Source: Isoetes taiwanensis | Lineage: Eukaryota > Streptophyta > Lycopodiopsida > Isoetales > Isoetaceae | DNA length: 64,000 nucleotides | Direction of reading: 5' to 3' | Assembly: GCA_021234155.1 (NCBI GenBank) | Contig: JAJEKV010000017.1 | Span: 16,998,372-17,062,371 of the forward strand | Notes under the pieces: model-generated | Databases searched by the model: none | Seen by the model: only the letters and a program-made list of their open reading frames with translations | What the model was told of the DNA's origin: nothing | Position numbers and translations under genes: made by a program | In this document: positions 31,505 through 43,336 of the stretch, in pieces | Numbering within the stretch: the first letter of the stretch is position 1 | Layout of the letters: the number at the start of each line of letters is the position of its first letter

Positions 31505-33270
31505 TCATTTATAGTCCCGATAGATTCGAAGTAGCCATAACTTTGCATCCCCGAATGGTTCAAATGTTGAAGTTGAAACCATTAAAGTCAAAGCCAAGGC
31601 CCGTTGTCTTAGCAAGTGGAGCGATAAAGCGACGGCAGTAAAAGAATCAACTTTGACATCGACTTGCCGGGGGATTAAGATCCGGATGGGGGCGAAGTAA
31701 TGGGCATCGGCAAATACGACTTGATAATAGGTATGGAGTACCTTGGACCAGCAGGGGCCATTATTGATTGTGGAAAGCGGAAGGTGACCTTCCCAAAGAC
31801 CCGACGGCAAGATCATTGAGATAACGGTAAAGAAGTTGTTCCCATCATGCGGTGTATGTCTTCTAAACGATTTGTTCAAGTGCATCAAGAGTGAGCAAGT
31901 GGCATACATCTTCAAGCTTGAGATTAGTGAGCCGGAATTGGAAGGAAGCAAAGAAGACAAGATGCTCAAAGAAGTTGCCAAGCAAATAGCTAAGTTGATC
32001 ACGGAGTTCCCACGATCTCTTTCGGATGAGATCAAGCAGCTCCCTCCTTATAGGGGAGTCGCGAGATAGCACTCGAACCGGGAACAAAGCCAACAAGCAA
32101 GGCTCCATATAGAATGACAACGCAGGAGTTGCCGGTTGAAGAAGCAGATTGCGAGGAGCTGCTTTCGACCTAGGTTTCATTAGACCTAGTGTCTCGCCGT
32201 TTGGAGCGCCCATTCTTTTTGTCAAGAAGAAGGATGGATCTTTGAGGATGTGCATAGACTATAGACAGTTGAATAAGCACACCATTAAGAACAAGTATGC
32301 GCTTCCAAGATCAGACGACTTGATGGATCAGCTTCAAGGAGCAAAGATCTTCTCCAAAATAGACTTAAGGTCGGGTTATCATCAGGAAGATATCCACAAG
32401 ACCGCCTTCAGGACGCGGTATGGGCATTATGAGTTCACGGTAATGCCTTTCGGCTTATCAAATGCCCCCGCAACGTTCATGAGGCTCATGAACGATATCT
32501 TCAGGGAGTTCCTAGACACCTTTGTGATTGTTTTCTTTGATGACATTTTGGTGTATAGCAGATCCCTTGAAGAGCACGTGCAACACTTGAGAAGGGTGCT
32601 AGAGAAGTTGAAGAGGCACCGGTTATGCGTAAGTTGTCGGCGCCACCGCAAATGAGAAGGTGGAATACCTCGGTCATGTGATCTCGGCAGAAGGCATCTC
32701 GACGGACCCGCCAAGATTGAAGCTGAGTTGATTCAAGGGCCCGGCCGAAGAATGTGCACGAGGTCAGAAGTTTTCTCGGTCTAGCAGGGTACTACAGGAA
32801 GTTCGTGAAGAACTTTGCTAAGATAGCAGCCCCGTTAACAGACCTGACGAGGGCAGAGAAGGTGAAAGATTGGGTAGAGCATTGGCACAAGAAAGCCCAA
32901 AAGGGGTTTGAATTGTTGAAAGAAGCTCTGACGACAGCCCCTGTCTTGACCCTGCCGGACCCGGAGAAAGACAAAGCTTGTAGCAACAGATGCGAGTAAG
33001 ATAGCTACAGGTGCAGTACTTATGCAAGAAGAGCGCGTGGTAGCATATGATTCCGTGAAGATGCGGCGTTAAGAATATGGAGGCACTACCTCTTGGGAAG
33101 GAAGTTCCAATTGGATACTGACCATCAGAGCCTCCAGTATGTATTCACGCAACCACACCTTAATCTGAGGCAGCGGAGGTGGATGGAGTTCCTCGAAGAA
33201 TATGACTTTGTTATAGTCTACAAGCCGGGGAAGCTCAATGTGGTAGCAGATGCGCTTTCAAGACATCCCC
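31505..33270 (+). pseudogene. Chromovirus B pol: protease remnant, reverse transcriptase, RNase H
   Basis: A protease remnant ends at YDLIIGMEYLGPAGAIIDCG (about 31710-31770). Reverse transcriptase is open at 32149-32655 with [43 protein letters not shown] and the catalytic FFDDILVYS. Compared with chromovirus A it lacks about four residues between SGYHQ and EDIHK. The connection and RNase H follow in pieces ([20 protein letters not shown] at 32763; TDHQSLQYVF and VADALSRHP at 33110-33270). The enzyme copies element RNA into DNA. Frames break around 32640-32750 and 33000-33090. Confidence 0.85.
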
Positions 33271-34816
33271 TGACAACTAGAGTGCATTGCAATGCAATTT
33301 CGACGCTCTCCAGCGACTTTGGTAAGAAGATTGAAGAGTCCTTGCCAACGGATGTGGATTTCAGGGAAGTATGGGCAAGCCTCTCTAAGGAGGCTAGAAC
33401 AGATAAAGAGCGGGAGGCCTTCAAGCATTATAAGAAGGAAGGCAACCTGTTATACCATAAGAACAAGTTGTGCGTACCCGAATCATCAGGTGTAAGGAAG
33501 TTGATCCTCCATGACACGCACAACAGCCCAATAGCTGGCCATGCGGGATTCATGAAAACATATTTCAAAGCGCTTAGCCTATTATTGGCCAGGAATGAAG
33601 AAGCAAATAGCTCGCTACATCAAGGAATGTCAGCTATGCCCGTGACAAGGCGGAGAGCAGCTTCAATTCGGGGCATTAGAGCCACTAGCGGTGCCAAACG
33701 CTAAGTGGGAGGTGATCAGCATGGATTTCATCACAGGGCTCCCAAGGACGGTAAGAGGGAAGGATGCCTTGATGGTAGTGGTCGACAAGTTGTCGAAGAT
33801 GGCACACTTTGTGCCTTGCAAGACCACAGTCTGACTATGGATACAAACAAAGCTCTTCACCAAAGAGATCTTCAGGCTTCATGGCATGCCAAGGGAGATT
33901 ATATCCGATAGGGATCCGAAGTTCATGAGTGCCTTTTGGCAAGACCTCTTTGCGACGATTCAGACCAAGCTATCCATGAGCGCGGTATCATCATCCTCGG
34001 ACGGATGGCGGGCGGAGCGGACCAAAGGATCTTAGAAGACATGCTCTGAAACTATGTCCGGAATAAGCAAAGTATGTGGGAAGAATTTATTCACTTGGTG
34101 GAGTTTGCATACAATAGCACCAAGCAGAATCGTCCCAAATGTAAGCCATTTATGATCAATTATGGCTATCGGTGCCTAACTCCGGACACTTGGCACAACC
34201 AGTGTCAAAGTAGAAGTTTCGCGGCGAGATGTTGGCCGATATCTGGCCAGACTCATGGAAGAAGTTCGAGGTTATCGCTAGCGGCAAAGAAGTCGTCGAA
34301 GAGCATCGCCGACAAGCATCGAGTCGAGGAGAGTTCAAAGTTGGAGATGATGTATGGCTCAAGATAAAGGTGAAGCAGGCAAAGCTCAGGATTGGCAATT
34401 GCAAGAAGCTTGCTCCAAGGTGGGCTGGACCCTTCAGAACAATCAAGAGAGTAGGTAATCAATCCTACAAGTTGGATTTGCCAGCACACCTAAAGATTCA
34501 TAAGGTCTTCCACGTGAGTTTGCTGAAGAAGCATACTCCAAATCCAGACGAAGTCTTGGACACTCCAACATTGTTGGAAATGACGGAGGAGCAGCTGGAA
34601 ATAGTTCCAGAATTGATTCTTGATAAAGCTTTCAAGAAAACAAGGAGATCAGAATTCCTCCAGTATTTGGTCAAGTGGAAACACTTGCCAGTGGAAGACG
34701 CGACGTGGGTACTTAAGAGGGATTTAGAAAAACAGTACCCACAGTTTATGGAGCAATGGGACGGCAAGGTCATCTCCGAAGAAATCGGCTCAGGCATGTC
34801 GATTTGTGTAGGTTAA
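33271..34816 (+). pseudogene. Chromovirus B integrase with C-terminal chromodomain
   Basis: A damaged zinc-binding region (LILHDTHNSPIAGHAGFMKTY, 33500-33560) precedes a core in fragments ([10 protein letters not shown] at 33721; [12 protein letters not shown]). An intact frame follows at 34229-34816. It holds the GPY/F domain (KLAPRWAGPFRTIKRVG) and a chromodomain at about 34600-34760 (FLQYLVKWKHLPVEDATW). One aromatic-cage Trp is kept (KWKH), but the first and third cage positions of HP1 are not aromatic here, as in group II chromodomains. Integrase inserts the cDNA, and the chromodomain is thought to guide it to chromatin. Confidence 0.85.
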
Positions 34817-35685
34817 TTCTTGTGTAGTTAGGATTAATCTACGCATGCCACCTATGCTTGGTATGGGTCGCATGCGTTGTTACCGATGATGAGACCACTA
34901 CGGTGATCTCTAGGGCGTGATGTAATGTCAACATAGGCATGACCACGTTTTTGGCAGGAAAGTGGAAGGTAGATTAGAAAGTCTACTTACGTCCCACGGA
35001 AGTAGGCGACCTCGAGAAAAAGAGGTCATTAAGGAATGCACGATAGGGAAAAGCACCTCTAGCCCCATATATGCTTTGATAGGGAGGAATCAGGCCTTCG
35101 CCCCCATATGGGGAAGGACCTATCCTCCACGCTGGGCAACTAGGGTGTAGGCATGAGCGCATATAGGCATATAGGCTATCTCCACGCCATAATGGAAGAT
35201 TCACCCTCTTCCTCTGCAGGAGATTAGCCATGCATCCATGTAGATAGGTGGGTGGTCACCATATAACCAAAAATTTATTAAATAATTAAAAACGGTACTA
35301 ACGTAGTGTGTCGACACTATGAGGCAAGAGAAGCTCAGGAGGGGGCAAGGAGGTCGAAGCTCAAGACTTGCAACACAAATTTTGTTGGAATGTGTCGCAA
35401 GGAAGCGAAGAGTACCTCGAACAATAATTATAGATATGAAATGTTGAAATTTTGTATAACTTAATGTCATAATAACTGAGATAGCGAATACCTTGTTTAA
35501 TGATGTTATGAATTGTTAAGTATTCCATAGTATGATGACGTGATAATGTTTTAAAAATATTACCTTAGGGTAATCCTGGTAAATGTATAACTATTATATT
35601 GTATGCATCACGTTGATTGCAGATTGCAGATTAGGAAGATCCCAAGGTGGGGAGACCTTACGATCTTTGCGGACGACATCATTTC
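34817..35685 (+). other. 3' untranslated region of chromovirus B
   Basis: Between the integrase stop and the polypurine tract I see no gene. CCCAAGGTGGGGAGA at about 35641-35655 resembles the polypurine tract that follows and may be an older duplicate of it. Confidence 0.5.
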
Positions 35686-35698
35686 AAGGTGGGGAGAA
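35686..35698 (+). other. Polypurine tract of chromovirus B
   Basis: AAGGTGGGGAGAA lies directly before the 3' LTR (TGTGACG at 35699). Confidence 0.85.
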
Positions 35699-37280
35699 TG
35701 TGACGTTCCAGCCTGATTATAGGGTCCCGGGACATATATCGCATCTTTGCCAAAATCACACGCGTACTCCACTCCGACCGGCGGTACGCCATAGCGGATA
35801 GCGGTGTAAGTAGCCCTAGGGGCAACTTGCTAGGAGTGTTCATATATTATTAATGTGCACATGTGCACATTAATGTGGGCACACCTTTCCATGTTGGCAT
35901 ATTTTGCCACCTAGCCATTAAAGGCAAATTGGGGCCTTTCAATTATCCCACATGCCAAAATGGGTAATTGGAAACCCTAGCCTAAACCCCATGTCTATTT
36001 AGGGTAGGAAAACCCTAGCTTGCTAGTTTTTTCGTCCTTAGGGTTTTAGAGCTCGGTTTTGGCTGCCCTGGGAGCCAAAAACCGCCTCCCCCGCATAGCC
36101 CAAGCTTAATTGCGCCATCGGTTCCCTGAATTGATCAGCCCGGCAATGGGATGGTTGAACTTCGGTCGGGGAGGAGCCACTCGGGGATCAGGTATTTGGT
36201 CAATTTAATAGCTTAAACCGTCTTCTAGTCATAGAACCAAAGAAGTTTAAACTATTAAATTGCCCATAGTAGCTATCTAGATCTTAGATCTCGGGCACTA
36301 ACCAAAGAACCTAACTCTATGATTTAGATTAGATCTAGTTCTTTTAGTTCTTACGTGATGTATATGGATGATGTATCTTTGGAACTCCTTGTATTGGGAA
36401 GGGGGTAGAGGCCCTAAGGCTTGTAGTTGATGCTCCTAGAGTAGCCTCTCTAGCTGCTTGTAGATTCGGCATTGCACAAGAGCCACACTGGTTGTGGGTG
36501 AAGGGGCCGGCCTGGCTAAGAAGGAGGTTCATGTTCGACTCTTGAATGATCCCCCGGTGTGTAAAGCCTACCAGGGGATCATTGTGACTAGGTCTAATGG
36601 CTTACCACCGAGTCTTGGCGGGTAAGGCATGGGCTCACAACCCGTGAAGTGGTGTACACTTTCGGTGGGTTGGTCGAATACTGAGGCGGTGGCCCTCTAG
36701 TCACCTTGAGTCGACATGTAGATCTCTGGAGGGAGTGATCCCTACCTGCCCCATCGAGGCTGGGAGGATGAGACCCGAGGAATAGCCCCTTCGCCGGCTA
36801 TGCATCCCGTGGACTCTGATCAGTCAGGAAACACTTTTCAGCCTACTACGCAAAGTGTGCACGGGGGGGGGATGGAGTGGACAACCCTATGCCATGTTCT
36901 TATGCCCCAACTCCATTGCCATGAATTGCATGCGCAATGAACTCTGGAGACCCAAAGCCGTCAGTCCACTCCCTTGAGTCCGAGCCTTGGGTAGGATTCC
37001 CTATGTGATGTCTTTGACCATTGTCTATGCAGATGTTGATATACCACCCTCCGGGTGGATGGAGGGTTGCTGGTACCGACATGTATGTTTACGCCTTCAG
37101 CCTAGGTAGGCCCCGAGGGAGACATGGTAGAATGACACCTTCACTCTTCCCACCGGGACTCGTTACGATGGTGCAAATGATATGTGGAGGGCCCCAGACA
37201 AGATGGAGCTGGTGTGGGGAAGAACTCCGCTTTTTATATATCACGGTGAGAGCACCGCATTACCAGTAGGGGACGCCACA
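35699..37280 (+). repeat. 3' LTR of chromovirus B
   Basis: 1582 bp, collinear with the 5' LTR, ending GGGGACGCCACA and followed by the aatga target duplication. The two LTRs differ by scattered substitutions and many 1-4 base indels, often at CG or CTG/CAG sites. Confidence 0.9.
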
Positions 37281-37313
37281 AATGAAAAGAAAAGGTATTG
37301 AAAGGAACGAAGT

Positions 37314-39947
37314 TTTCTCGACTTCGCGAGTCGAGAAACACCGATAGAGCAAAAGTAAACTCACCTCAATCTCAGATTCTCAAGAATGTGTTCGGGCAAA
37401 GATCCTTGTCTAAACCTTCGACATTCACGCCTCACGTCAGCTTGGTCTCCCTGGCCCTCGTCGCCTTTATCGCTTCCATTTGTCTTCCTCCCCTTGAAAT
37501 GCTCATGAAGTGCATCCGTGTATGACCGAATGGTTTCAACCATGTCCTTATTTCCAACCACGGATATAGGTTTCATTCCAAACAAAGATAGCCCCCGAGA
37601 GAACAGGCCATTCATGTACCACTGCGATACAATTTGATCTTCCTCGACCAAGCTGGTTATGAAGTACTTGATAACTCTTGGCGGATAGGAATTCTATGTA
37701 TAGGACCTGTCGCACCATCTTTCTTGACCTTGTCCATCGATGGAGCATCCTCCATAAATCGCCCCCCTTCCGTGGTTCCATCCGCTCTTGAGAGATCATG
37801 AACTGTCGAGATAATGATGCTCGCTAGACCACCACTTATCCAGGTCTACGGTAGATCTTGAAATCAAAACCAAAACTATGTTGGCAAAGCTTGGTGCCTT
37901 CCGGCAAAGCCAAGTCTACACTCATGATCAAGTTCATATATGGAGTACATGATCTTGTTGGTGAAGTTAATATCGGTGCCCATTGGGAGGCAGCGAGTTG
38001 TCCGATTGCGGCAGGCATGCAAAAGACAAGGAAACCGAAAGTATCCAGGTCGGTCATGTCCGGACACGCCTTGTACCACCTTGCTCTATGTCGACTTTGT
38101 CATAAAAAGGTGGGGTCTTCGATCATATTGATGACAAATAGTGCCACGGGTCCAGTGCTGTTCCACCACCAAATCCCTTGTGTCCCAAAGTTACCGAGAA
38201 ATGGGGAGCTATCGCCCGGCCTTAAATGGGACCACCCCGAATCCAAGCTTCCTCTTCAGAATTGCCATAGCACGTTCAGGGGAAAGGAAGGGTTTTGACG
38301 TTACGCCGGCTTGGTGTTGATATAGGGTTGACATAGGCGGTTCAATTCCTTCATGTCTTCCTCATCAAGGGCAGCCTTTTCCTTGTAATAATCAAAGTCA
38401 TGGTATTCATTAGATGCAACGTTGCGAGAACTCCGTGATGCCTTCTTCTAACATACGCCGCCGCTTTAGGATTGTGGCATAATCCTTTAAGATCCTGCAT
38501 TTTAGAACTCCTAGTCTTCCTTAGCGGGATTGTTCCATCCAAGATTACGCCTTGCAGGTCAAGCGTTTCTTTGTCCGTGAGGCCACAGTATCCTCTTCAT
38601 GAACCGCTTGTCAAACAACTTGGGGTCCGGCTGGATGGAAATTCTCCATTCGTCCTTGACTTGCCTCTTTGTCCATTGAGCCCATATCTCAGTCCATTTC
38701 TCCCCGCACCGCCTCGGTGCTAAGAATGAGGTCATATTGGTGCGAGAGAGACTCCCCGCCTTTCCTTGGTGTTCTCTTCTTCTTCTCCTCTTCATCCTCT
38801 CCCTCATCATCTTCGCCCTCCCCTCCAGAACATATCTCTGCATAGTTTCTCAAAGGTCTTCCACTTATCCAGGGAGCCCCTGTTTCCTTTAGGACGCCGA
38901 GGACAACCCAATGCTTTCCCATTGTTGCCTAGCATGTATGATCTGGTCAGGATAAGGGCTGCATTGGCCAATGTACCAATGTCGAGCATGATAGTATCTA
39001 CAAAACACCAAATAAACAAGTAAATAGTAGCCCGGGGTTTTCGACTCGGCGAGTGAGAAAGTCCTTGAATGTCTAATTTTCTTTTACTTCTCTAGGTTTT
39101 TCGACTTCGAGAAAGCTCGCATCCTTTGATTTTTACGTGTTTCGGCTTTCGACCATGAAGTCGAGAAACCCCAATGATAATCGGAAATGTTAGGATGGTA
39201 GGGCTTTTTCGACTCCGTAGTCGAGAATGGAAAGAATCGAGTTATTTACCTTCACGTAGGCGGCACTTTCGCCGCTATTGTGTTCTCGGGTGGCTAATGC
39301 TGGCGGTTCGGTTCTTTGGCGTCTCATTTGAAAGAACTCTGCACTCTCGCTTGGCATATCTATCCTGATCCTTTGCGGCACCTCCTTCTCCGCCCGCAAT
39401 ACTTGCGCGCGCCCTCACCGAATGTCGACCGTCCACTACCCAACCGGACGTCTTTTCCCTTGGTGTCTTCCTCGGACTTCGGTGAACAACCCGGCCGGTC
39501 GATCTGCTAAAAGGTATGACATCCGCAGGCATTGGATCTGCAGCAGGATGTCGCACCATCAGTTGAGAATCTCCAAAGATGTGTGCTTTGGATTAAATTC
39601 CCCGTGGTTGAACAAGACGGCATCTCCCGTGCAAACCTTCACCCCTAATGTCCAAAGAAGCGGCTTGTGTGATATTCCCAACGGATAATACCGAGGTACC
39701 TCCATTTTCTCGGCCCCTCTCAGGAAATCCCTCGATCCGATCATCCGGATCCATTATTGGGGAGTCGACCATATCTTCGTCTCCTTCGTCATCCGATTCC
39801 TCAGGTGTGGTGTCATCTTCTCCATCTTTGGTCTTTGGACTTTTTTACGTATGAACCACAACTTCATTCCCCACTGCAGAGTGTTGTAGAGTCTTGCAGC
39901 AAGAGAAGTGAAGCTCCCCTATTGAACGGTTTTTTCCCGACTCGAAA
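37314..39947. repeat. Dispersed TTTCTCGACT...AGTCGAGAAA palindromes
   Basis: Copies: 37314-37338, 39038-39060, 39096-39114, 39144-39170, 39206-39228 and a half-site at 39931-39947, plus the perfect one at 24133-24154 beyond chromovirus B. Each has half-site TTTTCGACT or TTCTCGACT, a 0-6 base centre, and the inverse complement. They fall in intron-like gaps of the unrecognised minus-strand gene. Confidence 0.75.
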
Positions 39948-40020
39948 TCTCCATTTCAAGCTCCCCGGATGTTAGGGTTCAGACCTCCTTCATCCCTTCC
40001 GGATCCTTCCACCCAAGGTT
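37361..40020 (-). pseudogene. Middle part of an unrecognised gene, frames broken
   Basis: Several minus-strand open pieces look protein-like in order. Near 39020-38560: a stretch with GEDEEEKKKRTPRKGGESLSH and, in another frame, EKWTEIWAQWTKRQVKDEW. At 38542-38351: KMQDLKGLCHNPKAAAYV. At 38057-37860: LALPEGTKLCQHSFGFDFKI. At 37651-37361: SQWYMNGLFSRGLSLFGMK and SYTDALHEHFKGR. I recognise no family. Whether gaps are introns or indels cannot be decided by eye. The gene would run from 40498 to 23862 and is split by chromovirus B. It could be a host gene or a transposon-encoded gene. Confidence 0.4.
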
Positions 40021-40124
40021 CGACAATTTAAAACTACCTTTTTTTTGGTGCCCTTCGCCTTGCTCATGGAAGAGTGAGAATAATTTGAACCGATAATTTT
40101 TGGTGTGATAGAACTTACTCTTAC

Positions 40125-40498
40125 CTCGGTCCTCGACATGTAGTGTTAAATGCTTGAACCGGCACAGACGGAGCTCTTCCGGGAGCTCTTCTTGTCTCTT
40201 TGGTGGAGAAGCAGATCTTTCTCCTTCCCACTTGTTGATACCTCGACATACCACCAAGAATCTGGCTGGTGTGTCAAGAAGCTCGTCTCCAGTCCCTCGA
40301 TGGCTAAGAACGGAGTTCGGCCGGTGATCACTAGTGAGTCCGCGGTGAATGCTTTGCAAGAAGAAAGGATGGATGGAGTTAAGGTATTCGGACAAAAGAT
40401 AAACCTCAGAGCTCACCTGGGGTGTTTGTCTTCTTCTTCTTGGTGCCGCTAGAACTAGCATCCCCTCCGGCGCCTCGCTTCTTGGACGGAGTCGCCAT
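40125..40498 (-). CDS. First exons of the unrecognised gene
   Basis: Start ATG at 40498 (MATPSKKRGAGGDASSSG, then a Lys run). Exon 1 ends at 40417 with the donor CAG/GTGAGC. Exon 2 begins at 40351 after a TTGCAAAG acceptor and continues in phase (LVITGRTPFLAIEGLETSFL ... SWWYVE) to 40242. A further in-phase block runs 40197-40125 (EELPEELRLCRFKHLTLHVE) to a good donor G/GTAAGAG. The 44-base gap between the last two is too short for a normal plant intron and may be a one-base error. The basic N-terminus suggests a nuclear protein, but no domain is recognised. Confidence 0.45.
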
Positions 40499-40858
40499 GT
40501 CTCAGATGCCCCCTCATCCTCTTCCCCGATCGGACCCCCTCAGAAATTAAGTTTCCTCCGCGTTGTGAGTTTTAGGACTGCATGTAAAAAAGATCGGGCG
40601 TGTTCTTTAGTTTGAATTTAAGGACATGCAATCATTTATGAAAAAAAGCGGGCTAAGGGTATAGCACGGTCGCCTTTAGCCCGCCCAAACACTTTTCCCG
40701 AGGCACAGTGTCAAAAGCCTTCGCAAAGAGAGAGCTATACAAAAAATGTAAATATTTTACTAGATGAAGATGATACATTGAGTGAGAGTGAGGAATTAGA
40801 TGAGGAAGTGGAGACTCATCTAATTTTTTATGACTGACGATGTCGTCTTATAGGCCTA
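40499..40858. other. Upstream region of the unrecognised gene; no gene seen
   Basis: It lies between the start codon at 40498 and the Helitron. It contains AT-rich DNA and no open frame of note, and may hold the promoter of the minus-strand gene. Confidence 0.4.
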
Positions 40859-40869
40859 CTAGAAAAAGT

Positions 40870-40886
40870 GCCCAGCGTTGCTGGGC
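40870..40886 (-). other. Terminal hairpin of the Helitron
   Basis: GCCCAGC-AAC-GCTGGGC on the minus strand, a 7-bp stem with a 3-base loop, 7 bases before CTAG. Hairpins of this kind end rolling-circle replication of Helitrons. Confidence 0.75.
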
Positions 40887-41533
40887 TTTTCGTCAGGCAT
40901 GAGTTTAGAAAACTAATACAGATGGTGGATTGAAGTTGAGACATTTAGTTTTTGGTTTGCATTGAATGAGTGAACGTCAGTGATGGAATCGTGAGAGAAC
41001 TTGTGCATGTGTTGCCAATATTGGTGCTATATGACGTGGAAGATATGTTGCATTGCATTGTGTAAACCACCATTATGTCAAAATTCTTGGTTATTATTTA
41101 CCCTATTATTTATTGTTCTTATGTTTGTTCGAAATGCATGTAAACCTATAGTGGTACCATATTACATTGCAAATATGCTTCATTGCGTTGTTTAAACCCC
41201 CATGACATATTACTTGTAAGGATAGCATGGAGATCTCTCGTCAATACTATGATTTAAACAACAAAATCAATCTTGTTAAGATAAGGGGCCTTAAACCAAG
41301 CGTATACACCACAAAAAAATTATGTGCCTCGCAGAAGCTCCATCTCGGACTTCCTTGACAAGATTTTAAAATACTTCTATTTTTTATTCTAGATAAATAC
41401 AGTATACAACTTCCCAGAGATCAGATCCGTTGAAGTACCTATTTAAACCTATAGAAGGATCAATCTGGAAGGAAAGAAAACTGAAATATTTAACTCGCAT
41501 GCTTCAGAATCAAGCTACCGAAGATGGCGTAGT

Positions 41534-41821
41534 TCAGAAGGTCTTGAAGAGATGCTGTCTGCCAATGATGTTGCCAAGATTCAGAGCCACAACACTCTCA
41601 TTCTGATGGCCGCCACAAGTTACTCCAGTCCAGTTGCACAAAGGAATATTTGTCTTCCAGTCATAAAGGGAATTAAAAGGATCCTCAAGAATGGCATTCT
41701 TCAATTGTAGTGATATAGATGAATCTGAAGCAACTTTAGCACTACGAATTTGAAAAAAAAATGCAGTGTATAGCAATAGTGACTGTGAACAAACAGAAGC
41801 AGGTCTCATAGATAAACGCAT
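41534..41821 (-). pseudogene. LRR receptor kinase N-terminal exon fragment captured by the Helitron
   Basis: The 95-codon frame has a hydrophobic leader (SLLLYTAFFF) and an LRRNT-type cap: LQLKNAILEDPFNSLYDW, then CNWTGVTC, then VVALNLGN, where the first leucine-rich repeat would begin. It stops at HLFKTF, so repeats, membrane segment and kinase are missing. In the family this domain caps the extracellular receptor of pattern- or peptide-sensing kinases. As captured cargo it is unlikely to function. Confidence 0.75.
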
Positions 41822-43226
41822 TCCTTACTTTCTAGGTACTGAAAATAGAGTTAATAGAACATGAAAGTAGTTAAATAGAATGACTGAAAACAACTGGTTC
41901 AAATATGAACTCAGAATCCCGTAAGAAGAATTACTTAGATTAAACCTGCATGTTATATATTCCTTACTCTCCAAGTACTAACCACCTTGAATAAAAAGTT
42001 TGAAATGGCTCCTCATCTATCAGCTTCTCACGCATCCAATGAGTTGAGATTTCAGAAGCAGATTTATTTTGTTCAGTTGAAAATATATTTCAATCATCTA
42101 ATACGTGCAAAATAAAGGACATACATAATAGCAAGACAATATATCAAGGAAGCAAGCAACGACCAGAATCTCATCAATAAAGTGGGGATCTATTTCTGTG
42201 AAGCATCAACACAAGCTGTCTATAAGATAGTCAAATTATTGTCATACTAATAGAAGTCTTCTCCGTTATAAAAGATATGGACAAGCTCTCAATAAGATAT
42301 CTTAAGCTAATCGCCATCAATGTCTTCTCCATTATGCAAAATATGGAAAAGCTTTCAATAAGATGTCTTCAATTAGTATACTAATACCCTTATCCATTAT
42401 GCAAAATATGGACAAGCTCTCAATAAAATGTCTTGAATTACTGCCATACTAATGGCTAATAGTCTTCACTTCAAAAAATATAGGACAACTTTGTCCATTA
42501 TAAAATGTCGATTAATTTCAAATGTAAAACAACTCTAGCTCCAAGTTGTTAATAATTTACAATGCCCACCCTGCAATGGCATTGTTAAATATGGTTGTAC
42601 TTCAGAGATAATAATACCACCAAAGATAGATACTTACTATAAACTGTTTTGAATAAATGGCCCAGCCATAGAAAATTTTCTAATCATCGCATGTCATTCT
42701 TTAAAGATATACATTAGCAAAAGCGCAATGTATTCTGCAAGATAACTGTTGGTGCATCCCAAAAGCCCAAATTTTAAGAACTCTGGGACCTCCATATGAC
42801 GGCAGACTTAAGCATATGATGTTCAACTAAGTTGTAACATATTCAAAACTTTCAAAAGCCCAAGAACTTTTTATTTTGTACAATAGGGAATCAACTCAAC
42901 TCTTCGCAGATACTCAATAGAAAATCATATGCGGCTTTCTTTAGTCGTCAAGACTTTCCAGCATGTCAAGAAGTAACATTTATGTATGAGGGCCATTTCA
43001 GAGGCGTATGAAATATCTATGCATTGCAACTTTCCCACATGTCAAGAGGTAACATGTATGGTAGTATTACAAAACTTATTTCAAAGGTGTATAAAAAATC
43101 CAGAGGACCTTTGGCATCGATCAGAAATAAACTTTCTTCGGAGAAGTTATTCTGAGGTATATTTATTCCACTTGCTTTGATGTTATAAGCACGTTCACCT
43201 TTGTAAAAAGGTGCCTGCAGAGGAAC

Positions 43227-43336
43227 CTAGCCATGTCTTTGAGTGGAGCAGGTCCTAGGTAATTCACATTCTTACTCTTGTCTAGCCATGTCTTTGAGTG
43301 GAGCAGGTCCTAGGTAATTCACATTCTTACTCTTGT
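43227..43336. repeat. Perfect 2 x 55-bp tandem repeat
   Basis: CTAGCCATGTCTTTGAGTGG... repeats without a change at 43227-43281 and 43282-43336, inside the Helitron. This is a recent local duplication. Confidence 0.9.

Larger units (their letters stand above)
24158..37280 (+). mobile_element. Chromovirus B, complete Ty3/gypsy element with H3-like cargo
   Basis: Two LTRs (24158-25728 and 35699-37280), a tRNA-Met PBS, a polypurine tract and a perfect 5-bp target duplication aatga (24153-24157 and 37281-37285) define a 13.1-kb element. The internal order is H3-like ORF1, ORF2, gag, protease, RT, RNase H, integrase, chromodomain. Pol is closely related to that of chromovirus A. The LTRs and accessory ORFs are only distantly related. 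All genes have frame breaks. It sits inside an unrecognised minus-strand gene. Confidence 0.95.
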
